A stretch of DNA of 64,000 nucleotides from the NCBI RefSeq assembly GCF_037042905.1, contig NC_087261.1, positions 28,136,317 to 28,200,316 of the forward strand, read 5' to 3'. The notes beneath the pieces were generated by a model. It searched no databases and had not been told where the DNA came from. It worked only from the letters and a program-made list of their open reading frames with translations. Below, in pieces: positions 10,925-23,008 of the stretch; within the stretch, counting starts at the first letter, position 1; each line of letters starts with the position of its first letter. The stretch is from Lytechinus pictus (Eukaryota > Echinodermata > Echinoidea > Temnopleuroida > Toxopneustidae). The position numbers and the translations under genes are program-made.

Positions 10925-11521
10925 TTAACACATTAATATGGCACGGAATTCTCTCACGCGCCACCAGTATATGAAAGCATTAGCTATCGTATTTAAAGTT
11001 AGTGTGATTACCCTAATGCTACCCAGACAATGTTCAAAAGGCGTTTTAGTATACCAATTAGCTAGGTATATGATATCTGGTAAATTGAAGAGGAGCAAAT
11101 TTGTTATCAAAATAAGAGCGTAATTCTGTAACACTCGTTTTGTGTGTCTCCTTCGCACTTGATACTGATTACCAGCTGATTCAGGGGGTGTTTTAGCTAC
11201 CGTTCGGTATACGAAGATGTAACAAATTCCGGTGAAGATTAATAAAGAATTACAAACACAAGATCGGGTTAGTAAATTAATATTACGTGACCTTGCAATG
11301 GTTAAAGGTCCAGATACAGCTATCATGATCACCCAGGTTGTGAAGCAAATGATGACTCGACGGGACTTGGTTAGAATGTTTCTCGTGCCGAATGGGTCGA
11401 GTTTGAATGCGATGAATTGATCAACAGCCACAAACAGAACGTTCACAGTGGATACCAGACTTGAAGTTGTGAAGAGTATGTTGACCAATGTAATATATAT
11501 CTCAAGTAACGGAGTCCAGTA
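10925..11521 (-). CDS. GPCR A exon 2 (TM3 to TM7)
   Basis: The exon begins YWTPLLEIYITL just after 'tttgcag'. It covers TM3 with VDQFIAFKLDP, TM4 with TTWVIM, TM5 near CNSLLIFTGICYIF, a basic third loop (RRRHTKR), TM6 with NLP, and TM7 with NTIANAFIYWW. The open frame extends upstream past the acceptor to 11596, but the splice site gives a better join to exon 1. Confidence 0.82.
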   Translation of the reverse strand, partial: YWTPLLEIYITLVNILFTTSSLVSTVNVLFVAVDQFIAFKLDPFGTRNILTKSRRVIICFTTWVIMIAVSGPLTIARSRNINLLTRSCVCNSLLIFTGICYIFVYRTVAKTPPESAGNQYQVRRRHTKRVLQNYALILITNLLLFNLPDIIYLANWYTKTPFEHCLGSIRVITLTLNTIANAFIYWWRVREFRAILMC

Positions 11522-11793
11522 CTGCAAAGGGGATACAGCCAAATCATTATATTTTAAGGCTGCCGAAAATTTCTTCGACAAATGAATGCTAATCAATAAA
11601 ACTTTATCATAAGCTTTTTAATACTTAGTGAAAATAATACCCAATTTGTAACCAACACTGAATTCCCGGCAGAGACATTTTTCGGCCTCACCAATTTTTT
11701 AAAGGGTAGATAGCTCTGGGGTACCTAGATTTAAGCTACGCCTACCATTGTTCTCTTTGTCATATATATAATATATAATATATATATATATAT

Positions 11794-11850
<57 letters not shown>

Positions 11851-13052
11851 TACATATATATATATCCTAGTATTCGTGGATCAGCACCACAATACAGTCT
11901 TTCATTTACCATTCACTACAGACCAGGCAGATCTTTGCGCTCATCCACCTCTTGCTTCCTTGTCATTCCAAAAGTTTCAAAAACTTGGGGGAAAAGATCA
12001 GTTGCTTTTGCATGCCCCACTCTGTGGTATATCCTTCCTGAAGACATTAAAAATTGTACCTCTGTTGAAACTTTCAAAAATCTTCTAAAAACTTTGTTAT
12101 TTAACTCTTAGCTCTTTATGCGCCTTGAGCACTCTACAGAGTGGATTTGGCGCTTTACAAGTCTCATTATTATTATTATTATTATATATATTTCTTAAAG
12201 GACAAGTCCAACCCAACAAAAATTTGATGATGTAAAATAGGAAAGTTATGATATTTCGAACTTTCGCTTAATTTCACAATATACATGTAGTTATATTGGT
12301 ATACAAATGAGGTGAGAGATGTCGTCACCCATTCACTATTTTTTGTATATGAAATTTAAAATATTCTAATTCTCTCCTCATTGTCCTGTGAAACAAAGTT
12401 TTGTTCCTTCCTGAACTTGTCACATCAGTAAAAATTGAAATATTGTACAACTCAAACAATAAAAGACAATTAAAAGCGAGTGGGGAATATCATCGACTTC
12501 TCACTTGCATATCACGGAGTTATGCATATTACTTTTTTGTGATAAATAAGCAAAACTTTAAAATGTCATAAGTTTCTTATTTTATTTCCGATTTTAATGA
12601 AATTTACAGTATTATGCTTGCTTGATTTTTCCCTTTTGATTTAAATCAACATCTTTCGGGAGGACTTGGCCTTTAAAATTATTCCCCATCATAGTGGGTA
12701 TTAATATCGGAATTCTACTCAGAATGATTACGTTCCATATACCTACCGAATAAGAAAGCGCCACTACATAGTCAACAAAGATAACAATATTTAGAAGTAA
12801 GTCAGCGAGAACGATGTTGAAAGCGAATATGAAGTGTTTCTTTCGAACTCGACGATGACAGGCGATAGTGAGGAGTGTGATGGCCGTGATGACGATACCA
12901 ATAATTGATGTGATCCCGATGATGTGCAAGAGAACATTGTATATGTACCCATCGCAGTCACTTGTATGCGGCTGGTACCGTCTAGAAGTATTCCAAGAGT
13001 CATATGACCCCAAATTAGTCTCATTTGAAGAGAAATTACCTTCAATATCCAT
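10925..13052 (-). CDS. Rhodopsin-class (class A) GPCR A, two exons
   Basis: Exon 1 is 12747-13052 (ATG at 13052) and exon 2 is 10925-11521 (TAA at 10925-10927). The intron has donor 'gtaggt', acceptor 'tttgcag', phase 0. The 300-residue product has an N terminus with three N-glycosylation sequons (N6, N10, N21), seven hydrophobic segments and a very short C-terminal tail ending FRAILMC. Class A landmarks: LAD in TM2 (D2.50), DQF replacing DRY after TM3, a tryptophan in TM4, FNLP in TM6, NAFIY replacing NPxxY, and a helix-8-like FRAIL. The usual TM3 cysteine and TM5 proline were not seen. The receptor is presumably a surface sensor; its ligand is unknown. Exon 1 is nearly identical to that of genes B and C while exon 2 is clearly divergent. 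Confidence 0.82.
11762..11866. repeat. (AT)n microsatellite in GPCR A intron
   Basis: About 100 bases of nearly pure AT/TA dinucleotide with one CA patch. Genes B and C do not have it. Confidence 0.9.
11930..12185 (+). mobile_element. 3' end of a non-LTR retrotransposon (LINE), 5'-truncated, in GPCR A intron
   Basis: One frame at about 12013-12111 reads ACPTLWYILPEDIKNCTSVE, ending at a TAG. This matches the C-terminal LWxxLPxxI...FK..LK pattern of LINE polymerases. The 3' tail 'gcgccttgagcactctacag' follows and ends in (ATT)n, the same style of tail as the SINEs in this window. It is absent from the introns of B and C. Confidence 0.6.
12195..12677. mobile_element. MITE with TTAAAGG(A/C)CAAGTCC ends in GPCR A intron
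   Basis: The left end TTAAAGGACAAGTCC mirrors the right end GGACTTGGCCTTTAA, with a possible TTAA target. Only its right part (from about 12517) is shared with genes B and C, where the left part is replaced by a different foldback element. Confidence 0.6.
12747..13052 (-). CDS. GPCR A exon 1 (N terminus, TM1, TM2)
   Basis: It starts MDIEGNFSSNET and ends VVALSYS at donor 'gtaggt'. TM1 lies around residues 38-64, followed by a basic loop RRVRKKH and TM2 with FNIVLADLLL. The open frame continues past the donor to 12612, but that extension reads into a MITE, which supports splicing here. Confidence 0.82.
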
Positions 13053-15554
13053 CCTAAGATTAACTTTCTTAGTTAGAATTCATGCGATGTGATCACTAGT
13101 AGAGCCAAAATCAGGTATGATTATTAAGGGGTCATGAGCAACGTATTCAACAATTCAATATATAAAATAATAAATTCGACATGATTGATGTCAATAGCTC
13201 GTATTTCTCCTGGTATAATAATTCACAAATTTTGATTTCTCAAAGAATAGTTAATTCAAAACAGAGGAATAAAGTTTGAATTAGACGGATGAGTTGAAAG
13301 AAGTGCAAAAATGCATATGCAAAACGTATTATGTGGGCCTAAAACCAATTTTATGCGATATAGAAAGATTTGTGAACGAATATAATTAATAGATATAAAG
13401 TCATTAACTATTTTTTCATCAATAATATGCAATAAATCATGGCTTAAATAAAGGTTATAAGTCAGTTGTGTAATATTCCAAAAGATTGGTCCAGATTTAA
13501 ACATTTAAAATGTCAGTGATGACAAAGCATTAGTAGGTCAATGATAATGATTAACAATTGGTTTCAGCATGGACCATAGTTTCAGCAATCCATGAGTTGA
13601 AAACGTTCTATATATGTTTAACAAGTTGGTGAGTTTGATGAGATCTAAATGACCCTGGGAAGTCGGGGTGCTGGGCGAGCTGAAACATCCCCAAGATTTA
13701 TCTAAACTCCTCATAAAAAGTTTGGAAATCTGAGTTTGGCCATTAATTTCTCCCAACTCTCAATTTTACACAATGCATCTTTGATATCATTCAAAAGATC
13801 ATCTAATTTTCTTTAAAATGGTACCCTATAATGACATTATTATGGTTCACATGGAGGTGCGGTGCTTTGAAATGTCGGGCAATGTCAAAATTCAAAAGTT
13901 GCAAAATGGCACAATATTGAAAGTCACTGTTCTTTTTTCCAGTGGTGATGAGTGAGATTCTCAGCGGTTTCTTTTGTTTTCATGCACCTCAACATCAACA
14001 TAAGCATGGAATCAAACACGCTTCTGCACAAGCAAACACATAACAAACATGCATGGGTATTTCAAACCACGTCTCAAACCATGATATCTCACAGATCTCC
14101 AGGTTAATGTTGCATGAACATGATGAAAGCAAAAGAAACAGTAATTTTGCTAATAATATTGTGTCATTTTGCAACTTTTGAATCTTTAAGTCCTTTCTCC
14201 CTGTAATATATTAAATCTCGTTTTTCTTCCCTCTCTCTCTCTCTCTCTCCTGTCCTTTTTCTTGTTTCCCTTTTCTTTGTATTCACTCTTCTTTCATGGT
14301 CTCCCCAGCTTTCTATCAGAGCCGTGGTTGAGGGGGTGGGGCTAGGGTAAGGGACATGTTTGTTTTTATTTTTCACCATGCATAACAAAAATAAATTGAC
14401 AGAATATAGTGTTGCGTTGATAATGATAAATAGTAGGAACTAAGCATAAACAAAACGTAGTTGAAGCGCGGAGTCCTTTAAATAACACAGGTACATGTAA
14501 TTAATTCATTTGAACTAAAACACTTGACTCCCTTTAAACACAAATTTGTACATTATTACTACCCTCATGATATGAAAAGTGCCCCTTTTTGAACGAAGAG
14601 GCAAATAATTGTCATTTTCGCTTGTAAAATGAGGTTCGTCTCTTTTTTTTTGTTTGAGGTTGAGCAAAACAATATGGATCATTCACTTTTGTTATGCTCC
14701 CCCTTTTTTCAACATCCTATAGATGCGCCCCTGTTTGTATGTTAGTTTACCTTACCATATTATTCCCTTCACATATACCTCGAATCTGATTTAAATTCGT
14801 TAAAGATTATAGCTTTTATAAATGATAAGAAAAAATATCAATGATTGTTTTAAAAATAAAAGAAAGAAACCAATATTTGACGAGTATGATACTTGAACTT
14901 GTAATTTTATCAAAAATGACGCCAAACAGTATAGGATTTTAATAACTTCATTTTGTGCTGGTACAATAAAATTATTTCAAAATTCTGACAACGAATTGCA
15001 TATAAACTTACTGAGTAGATAGAGAAATAAACTTCCCTGTATTTATAATATGCAACAACTCACTTTAAATTTGTACAGTTTTCCGCCAAAATGGTACCAA
15101 GTGAAACAACTTACCTCAGTCATGGTGCAATTTGAATATTAACTGAGGTAAGTTGATCATTACATAAAAGGCATATATTTTAATTATGTAAACTCAGGAT
15201 TGACATAAAATAACCTCTTAAAATCAAAGTGATATGCTTTTCTCCTCATTGGTAATACTTTTTAATGAATAAAAACCAAGGAAACATAATACGACAAGGG
15301 AACGTCTTCGTTTTGAATTACTTTTTGTAAGATTGAATTTAATAGGATATTGCACGGTCAAATTTACATGATTTACCGGGAAAAAAAAATCCAATAGAAT
15401 ATCACATCTTACCCAATACACATCATTTTACAAACTTATTTTGTTTTCAAATTTACGACAAAATGGAAAAGAACAACAATATACACAATGATATAAGTAT
15501 AAAAACAACATTGTGCATTATTTTTTTTTGGTTAATTTATTTGTTCTTACACTA

Positions 15555-16512
15555 CGGTGCGTATCAAAAAAAAGTTTACACTTTGAAAAAGCCCTGGGAA
15601 TTAAAAAATATACAACATGTGGGTAATTTCTTCACATATAATCTTGGGTTTTGGTCTCATCTATCCAATGAAAGTAAAATTATTGACAGAATGTTACACT
15701 TGATTGAGCACTGTCCATTTTTGTAAAGCTCTCGGAAATCTGTTTGCGCAGAAATGCTCGTTTTCACGCTGTGTCAAGGGGAAATGGCAAAATCAAACTT
15801 ACGCTGCGAAACATTTCTCATACATTTCCCTTGCACTTTTGGTCAATTGAAATAAAACAGATACATTCAAGCATTTTGTAACAATTTTGCCACCCAAATT
15901 GAAATTTCAACACTTAGTAAGCACAACCTTTACCCTTTTTGTGCCAGCTGGATCTGAGGACATAAATGAATCTGAACAAAAGTTTATATCACACATCTCC
16001 AACTTTTTATCACTAAGTTTTTATCATTTAAAGTGGGTTTACATATCATTTTCCCAAGCTTGACAATGATTAACATAATGAAAGACAAGTCTAAGCCATT
16101 TCATGTAAATCACAGCATAGTGTAAGCAAATATCGTAACGATGGCCTCAGTGTGTGGGGGAGTGGGGTGAGGCGCAATGCACTCTTCGAAGTGTTTTGGG
16201 CAAGGAAACGGGTTAAAAATGTATTAAAGATATCTTCAAACCAATGTTACTAGCTAAGTTCAACGTGTTCTTTATGATTAAGGTCTACTTTTATTTGCAT
16301 AAACTATTTCCAAGTTCTGCGCAAATCATTTTTCACTAACTTTTCAAAAGTAAGTGGTGCTCACTCAAGCGGAAATATTTTTCGACAGTTATATCGTCAT
16401 TTGCTTAAATTGATCTGTACCAATGTTAAAATGTGGAAAAATGTTCAGGATATTACAAATGTATAATTTTACAGGATTTTTTCAAAGTGTAAACTTTTTT
16501 TGATACGCACTG
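15555..16512. mobile_element. Tc1/mariner-like MITE, unit 1
   Basis: Flanked by TA. The left end CGGTGCGTATCAAAAAA and right end TTTTTTGATACGCACTG are inverted and extend to about 36 matching bases. Length is 958. The interior shows no intact transposase. Confidence 0.7.
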
Positions 16513-16975
16513 TATATACATCATCCCTGTTAATTGATCATACGCATGATATACATGTACAATAGATGTTATCATAAAACAACAACAAGAACATTTGACC
16601 ACACACCGATATGAGGTGATAAAGAGAAATGTAATATATATAATTATGAATTGATTGACGTTTGACGATTTGAAGTTTATATAAAACATTCATTCCCTTT
16701 TCCTTTTTTTAAACACTTTCTTTCATATATTTTAATTTCCGTCATACTTCTTCTATGAAGAATTAAACTAAATTGGATTAAATAGGCAGATTTTGATTGT
16801 TACCAATAAAATGAATAAAGTGGAGGGGCCTACTGAAAATCAAAGCTTGTATAAGATGTAGACCCCCTGTCGTCATTACATGGGTAAAGATTAAAACAAA
16901 GCAAGACAATTAGCAAAATTGTTAGAATTTATAGAAACTTTGTAACATGATGCACTATATGATACACTATATCCC

Positions 16976-17184
16976 AGCCACGGCGTAATTTCCTTCAGCA
17001 AGAAACTCATCCACATTGTGCTTCACTCAACCCAGGTGAGGTGAATGGGTACCCGGTAGGAAGAAATTCCTTGAATGCTTGAGCGCCTAGGCAGCTCAGC
17101 TAAAGCCGGGGTAATAATAATAGCAGGGCCCGCTGGTAGAACAATTTTCGAAACTGAAGTGGCTTCCCTGGGTAAATATACCTA

Positions 17185-17212
<28 letters not shown>
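16976..17212 (+). mobile_element. 5'-truncated tRNA-derived SINE, unit 1
   Basis: It begins inside the SINE body ('cccagccacggcgtaatttc'), contains 'ctcaacccaggtgagg', and ends in (ATT)n. The same truncated copy is present in unit 2 at 24737-24990, so it predates the duplication. Confidence 0.6.
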
Positions 17213-17217
<5 letters not shown>

Positions 17218-18474
17218 CAAAATAATTATATACAAAGTTATATTGACTTTAAAATAATCAACACGACAGTGGATATTAGTAACAAAGTTCACTAGATATT
17301 TTATTGAATCAGTAAGAATTAGGAAGAAATTTGTTAATGAGTAATTTAAATCGGTTCAGGAAAGATGTTTCTTTTATTGTTCTGTCTAGCGAATTCCAGA
17401 TTTTGGGCCCTCTAAAAACACAGTTTTTCTAGAAAATACCGTTTGCCTGTCTGGAATTGTATGAATGCAAAAAAAATGTTTCATATTAATTCATTTGTGG
17501 GACGTTGGGTATATTATTTCTATTTAGCTGATATATAAATTGAGAATGTTTTAAGCTGTACAGGTCACCGACGTTATAAGTCTCACGAAATATTGGATCT
17601 GTATGGGTTCTTAAGGGCACAATCCTCAGTACTTTTTTTTTTGAAGTAGAAAGACTTTGAGATGCATATCCCAAGGCCAGGATCACTTCATCTGCTCGTA
17701 CTTTTTTAAAATAAAGTTTTCTTCTTATAGGATGACAATGATGATTTGAATTATAATTTCTTTCTTTCTTTTTTTCTCTCTTTCCTTTTCTCTTCTCTTC
17801 TTCCTGTATGCCTTTCTTTATCATTTTTTCTCTTTTAATTGATTTTCTTTTCTTTCATTCTCGCTTGGTATAAGATGTTTTTGTCTCTACTTGCATTTTG
17901 CTTTCGTGTTGCTGCTTCCTTAATGATTGTTTCAATGCTCTCCATTTTTACTTATTTCACTTTTTTTCTACTTATCCTGTTTCCTAAGTGTTAGTTTTCG
18001 CTTTCTTCTCTAATTGATTGTATTCTTTGTTGTTAAAGGGCAATATATTCCCCAAAATACAGATATTATGCATTATTTCAGGGGCGGATCCAGCATTTGC
18101 CAATATAGTGGGCTGAGATTAACCGATCCACCTCGAAAAGCTTATTTTCTTTTTTTTTTCAAGAGGCTACTCCTAGATGAAGAAAAAAAAAGGGGGGGCG
18201 CCCGGAGCTCCGTATCTATAATCCCCATTAATCATGTTGATATTGGCATGTCAATATTGTACCCCCTTATTAAAGGCAATGGAATTTATGAAATGAAAAA
18301 AGAAAGAAAAGAAACGGCAGGTCAGTAGTCTACATAGGAAGACTTATAAAAAGAATACATCGTACCCATAATACAAATCATTTGTTCCAAATTTTGCCCG
18401 TGTTTGTGCTTAAACTAAAAATTTTCAAGCAACGTCCCTTTTTAGCATTCGACCTTCTGCCAAAGTACATCTAT

Positions 18475-19062
18475 TTAACACATTAATATGGCACGGAATT
18501 CTCTCACGCGCCACCAGTATATGAAAGCATTAGCTATCGTATTCAAAGTTTGAATGATTATCCAAATTATTTGCAGACAATATACAACAGGTGCAGCAGC
18601 AGCAGCTAAGTATATGATATCTGGTAAAGTGATGAGGAGCAAGTTTGTTATCAAAATAAGAGCGTAATTCTTTAACACTCGTTTTGTCTTTCTTCTTCGC
18701 GATTGATACTGATTACCAGCTGATCCAGGGGGTGTTTCAGCTACCGATCTGTATACGAAGATGTAACAAACTCCGGTGAAGGTTAATAAAGAATTACAAA
18801 CACAAGATTGAGTTAGTTTGTATGTGTAAGCGTCTATATCGGATAAGGGTACAGACACAACTATCATGATCACCCAGGTTGTGAGGCAAATACAGACTCG
18901 GCGGGACTTGGTTAGAATGTGCCTCGTCCCGAATGGGTCGAGTTTGAATGCGATGAATTGATCAACAGCCACAAACAGAACATTGGTAGTGGAAACCAGA
19001 CTTGAAGATGTGAATAGTAGGCGGGACAAGGTAACATATACCTTAGGTAACGGAATCCAGTC
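18475..19062 (-). CDS. GPCR B exon 2 (TM3 to TM7)
   Basis: It starts DWIPLPKVYVTL after 'tttgcag' and stops at TAA 18475-18477. Nearly identical to gene C exon 2 apart from an alanine-run length change and a few substitutions. Confidence 0.82.
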   Translation of the reverse strand, partial: DWIPLPKVYVTLSRLLFTSSSLVSTTNVLFVAVDQFIAFKLDPFGTRHILTKSRRVCICLTTWVIMIVVSVPLSDIDAYTYKLTQSCVCNSLLTFTGVCYIFVYRSVAETPPGSAGNQYQSRRRKTKRVLKNYALILITNLLLITLPDIIYLAAAAAPVVYCLQIIWIIIQTLNTIANAFIYWWRVREFRAILMC

Positions 19063-20523
19063 CTGCAAAGGGGATACAGCCAAATATCATTTTATTTCAA
19101 GGCTGCCGAAAATTTCTTCGAAAAATAGATGCTTACCAATAAAACCTTATCATAAATTCTTTAATACTTAGTGAAAATAATACCCAAATTTGTAACCAAA
19201 ACTGAATTCCCGGCAGAGACATTTTTTACGGCATCACCAATTTTTTCCAAAGGGTAGATAGCTCTGGGGAACCAAGATTTAAGCTACGCCTACCATTGTT
19301 CTCTTCGTCCATATCTTTCACACAATATTTAAATCAAAAGAGTTGCCAAAGCTGTTGTACATGTATAACTTCACATAATTGTATACACACACACACACAA
19401 ACAAACACACACACATATATATATGGTTACACTTCGTAATTCCGAAGGTTCTTTAGTCCGAAACACGTAAATTGCCTATACCTCGATGTTCGTTAATCCG
19501 AAAACGTAAAAGGGTTCGTTAATCCAAACATTTATGGCGTTATTCCGAAGGTTCGTTATTCCGAAGGTTCGACAATCCGAAAACGAAATAAGGTTCGATG
19601 TTCCGAAGGTTCGTTAATCCGAAAACAAAATAAGGTTCGTTGTTCCGAAGGTTCGTTAATCCGAAAACGAAATAAGGTTCGTTTTTCCGAAGGTTCGTTA
19701 GTCCGAAAACGAAATAAGGTTCGTTAATCATTTCGTTTTCGGACTAACGAACCTTCGGAATTACGAACCTCATTTCGTTTTCGGATTAACGAACCTTCTG
19801 AATTACGAACCTCACTTCGTTTTCGGACTAACGAACCTTCTGAATTACGAACCTCATTTCGTTTTCGGACTAACGAAACGTCGGAATTACGAACCTTCGG
19901 AAATATGAACCTTCGGAATAACGAACCTTCGGAATATCCGAACCTTCGGAATAACGAATCTTCGGAATTACGAATGTATGCGTCACTGAGTTATGCATAT
20001 TACTTTTTTGTGATAAATAAGCAAAACTTTAAAATGTCATAAATTTCTTATTTTATTTCCGATTTTGATGAAACTCTCAGTATTATGCTTGCTTGAATTT
20101 TCCCTTTTGATTTAAATCAATTTTTTTTGGGTGGACTTGACCTTTAACATTATCCCCCATCATAGTGGGTATTAATATCGGAATTCTACTCAGAATGATT
20201 ACGTTCCATATACCTACCGAATAAGAAAGCGCCATTATATAGTCAACAAAGATAACAATATTTAGAAGTAAGTCAGCGAGAACGATGTTGAAGGCGAATA
20301 TGAAGTGTTTCTTTCGAACTCGACGATGACAGGCGATAGTGAGGAGTGTGATGACCGTGATGATGATACCAATAATTGATGTGATCCCGATGATGTGCAA
20401 GAGAACATTGTATATGTACCCATCGCAGTCACTTGTATGCGGCTGGTACCGTCTAGAAGTATTCCAAGAGTCATATGACCCCAAATTAGTCTCATTTGAA
20501 GAGAAATTACCTTCAATATCCAT
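18475..20523 (-). CDS. Rhodopsin-class (class A) GPCR B, two exons
   Basis: Exon 1 is 20218-20523 and exon 2 is 18475-19062, joined in phase 0 with donor 'gtaggt' and acceptor 'tttgcag', giving 297 residues. It shares with gene A the N-glycosylation sequons, LAD in TM2, DQF for DRY, a TM4 tryptophan, LP in TM6 and NAFIY for NPxxY. TM7 is preceded by a run of five alanines (LAAAAAP) encoded by GCA/GCT repeats; gene C has three. Exon 2 differs from gene A throughout the loops (for example DIDAYTYKLTQ in the second extracellular loop), so ligand preference may differ. The intron contains a 546-base foldback element. Both exons are intact; expression and ligand are unknown. Confidence 0.82.
19431..19976. 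repeat. Foldback (long palindrome) of TTCGTTAATCCGAAAACG repeats, GPCR B intron
   Basis: The left half repeats a roughly 42-45 base module of 'ccgaaggttcgttaatccg' and 'aaaacgaaataagg'. From about 19738 the same module appears inverted, so the whole can fold into one long hairpin. The minus-strand reading NEPYFVFGLTNLR in tandem is a by-product of the repeat. Confidence 0.8.
20218..20523 (-). CDS. GPCR B exon 1 (N terminus, TM1, TM2)
   Basis: It starts MDIEGNFSSNET and ends IMALSYS at donor 'gtaggt'. It differs from gene C at three residues, more than gene A differs from gene C (one residue). Confidence 0.82.
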
Positions 20524-23008
20524 CCTAAGATTTACTTTCTTAGTTAAAATTCATGCGATGTGATCACTAGTAGAACCAAAATCAGGTATGATTATTAAGG
20601 GGTCATGAGCAACGTATTCAACAATTCAATATATAAAATAATAAATTCGACATGATTGATGTCAATAGCTCGTATTTCTCCTGGTATAATAATTCACAAA
20701 TTTTGATTTCTCAAAGAATAGTTAATTCAAAACAGAGGAATAAAGTTTGAATTAGACGGATGAGTTGAAAGAAGTGCAAAAATGCATATGCAAAACGTAT
20801 TATGTGGGCCTAAAACCAATTTTATGCGATATAGAAAGATTTGTGAACGAATATAATTAATAGATATAAAGTCATTAACTATTTTTTCATCAATAATATG
20901 CAATAAATCATGGCTTAAATAAAGGTTATAAGTCAGTTGTGTAATATTCCAAAAGATTGGTCCAGATTTAAACATTTAAAATGTCAGTGATGACAAAGCA
21001 TTAGTAGGTCAATGATAATGATTAACAATTGGTTTCAGCATGGACCATAGTTTCAGCAATCCATGAGTTGAAAACGTTCTATATATGTTTAACAAGTTGG
21101 TGATTTTGATGAGATCTATATGACCCTGGGAAGTCGGGGTGCTGGGCGAGCTGAAACATCCCCAAGATTTATCTAAACTCCTCATAAAAAGTTTGGAAAT
21201 CTGAGTTTGGCCATTAATTTCTCCCAACTCTCAATTTTACACAATGCATCTTTGATATCATTCAAAAGATCATCTAATTTTCTTTAAAATGGTACCCTAT
21301 AATGACATTATTATGGTTCACATGGAGGTGCGGTGCTTTGAAATGTCGGGCAATGTCAAAATTCAAAAGTTGCAAAATGGCACAATATTGAAAGTCACTG
21401 TTCTTTTTTTCCAGTGGTGATGAGTGAGATTCTCAGCGGTTTCTTTTGTTTTCATGCACCTCAACATCAACATAAGCATGGAATCAAACACGCTTCTGCA
21501 CAAGCAAACACATAACAAACATGCATGGGTATTTCAAACCACGTCTCAAACCATGATATCTCACAGATCTCCAGGTTAATGTTGCATGAACATGATGAAA
21601 GCAAAAGAAACAGTAATTTTGCTAATAATATTGTGTCATTTTGCAACTTTTGAATCTTTTAGTCCTTTCTCCCTGTAATATATTAAATCTCGTTTTTCTT
21701 CCCTCTCTCTCTCTCTCTCTCCTGTCCTTTTTCTTGTTTCCCTTTTCTTTGTATTCACTCTTCTTTCATGGTCTCCCCAGCTTTCTATCAGAGCCGTGGT
21801 TGAGGGGGTGGGGCTAGGGTAAGGGACATGTTTGTTTTTATTTTTCACCATGCATAACAAAAATAAATTGACAGAATATAGTGTTGCGTTGATAATGATA
21901 AATAGTAGGAACTAAGCATAAACAAAACGTAGTTGAAGCGCGGAGTCCTTTAAATAACACAGGTACATGTAATTAATTCATTTGAACTAAAACACTTGAC
22001 TCCCTTTAAACACAAATTTGTACATTATTACTACCCTCATGATATGAAAAGTGCCCCTTTTTGAACGAAGAGGCAAATAATTGTCATTTTCGCTTGTAAA
22101 ATGAGGTTCGTTTCTTTTTTTGTTTGAGGTTGGGCAAAACAATATGGATCATTAACTTTTGTTATGGTCCCATTTTTTCGACATCCTATAGATGCGCCCC
22201 TGTTTGTATGTTAGTTTAACTTACCATATTATTCCCTTCACACATACCTCGAATCTGATTCAAATTCGTTAAAAATTATAGCTTTTGTAAATGATAAGGA
22301 AAAATATCAATGATTGTTTAAAAAAAAAGAAAAAAGAAACCAATATTTGACGAGAATGATACTTGAACTTGTAATTTTATAAAAAATAACGCCAAACAGT
22401 ATAGGATTTTAATAACTTCATTTTGTGCTGGTACAATAAGATTATTTCAAAATTCTGACAACATTTTGCATATAAACTTACTGAGTAGATAGAGAAATAA
22501 ATTTCCCTGTATTTATATAATGCAACAACTCACTTTAAATTTGTACAGTTTTCCGCCAAAATGGTACCAAGTGAAACAACTTACCTCAGTCATGGTGCAA
22601 TTTGAATATTAACTGAGGTAAGTTGATCATTACATAAAAGGCATATATTTTAATTATGTAAACTCAGGATTGACATAAAATAACCTCTTAAAATCAAAGT
22701 GATATGCTTTTCTCCTCATTGGTAATACTTTTTAATGAATAAAAACCAAGGAAACATAATACGACAAGGGAACGTCTTCGTTTTGAATTACTTTTTGTAA
22801 GATTGAATTTAATAGGATATTGCACGGTCAAATTTACATGGTTTACCGGAAAAAAAAATCTTACCCAATACACATCATTTTACAAACTTATTTTGTTTTC
22901 AAATTTACGACAAAATGGAAAAGAACAACAATATACACAATGATAAAAGTATAAAAACAACATTGTGCATTTGGGGGGGGGGGGGTTAATTTATTTGTTC
23001 TTACACTA

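Larger units (their letters stand above)
13053..18474. other. Upstream/spacer block of GPCR A, repeat-rich, no gene recognised
   Basis: It contains the upstream block shared with the lectin genes (about 13455-13570 and 13840-13950), a CT-rich stretch near 14230, a paired inverted 'cttacctcag' / 'ctgaggtaag' motif near 15110-15155, a MITE at 15555-16512, a truncated SINE at 16976-17212 and a CAGGGGCGGATCC-like hAT fragment near 18080. Open frames are short and are repeated as unconstrained sequence in the next unit. Confidence 0.6.
12517..19987. repeat. Tandem duplication unit 1 (GPCR A exon 1 to mid-intron of GPCR B)
   Basis: From 'gagttatgcatattac' at 12517 the sequence repeats at 19988 and again at 27758. 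The unit holds exon 1 of one gene, about 5.4 kb of upstream DNA, exon 2 of the next gene and half its intron, so the breakpoints lie inside the GPCR intron. Confidence 0.8.

Noticed and set aside
12612..12746. C-terminal extension of the GPCR A first-exon frame
   Set aside because: It reads past a good donor into a MITE. Splicing at 12747 joins TM2 to TM3 in phase, and genes B and C support it.
19540..19731. Tandem peptide NEPYFVFGLTNLR as a repeat protein
   Set aside because: It is the translation of an intronic foldback repeat and exists only where the DNA module repeats.
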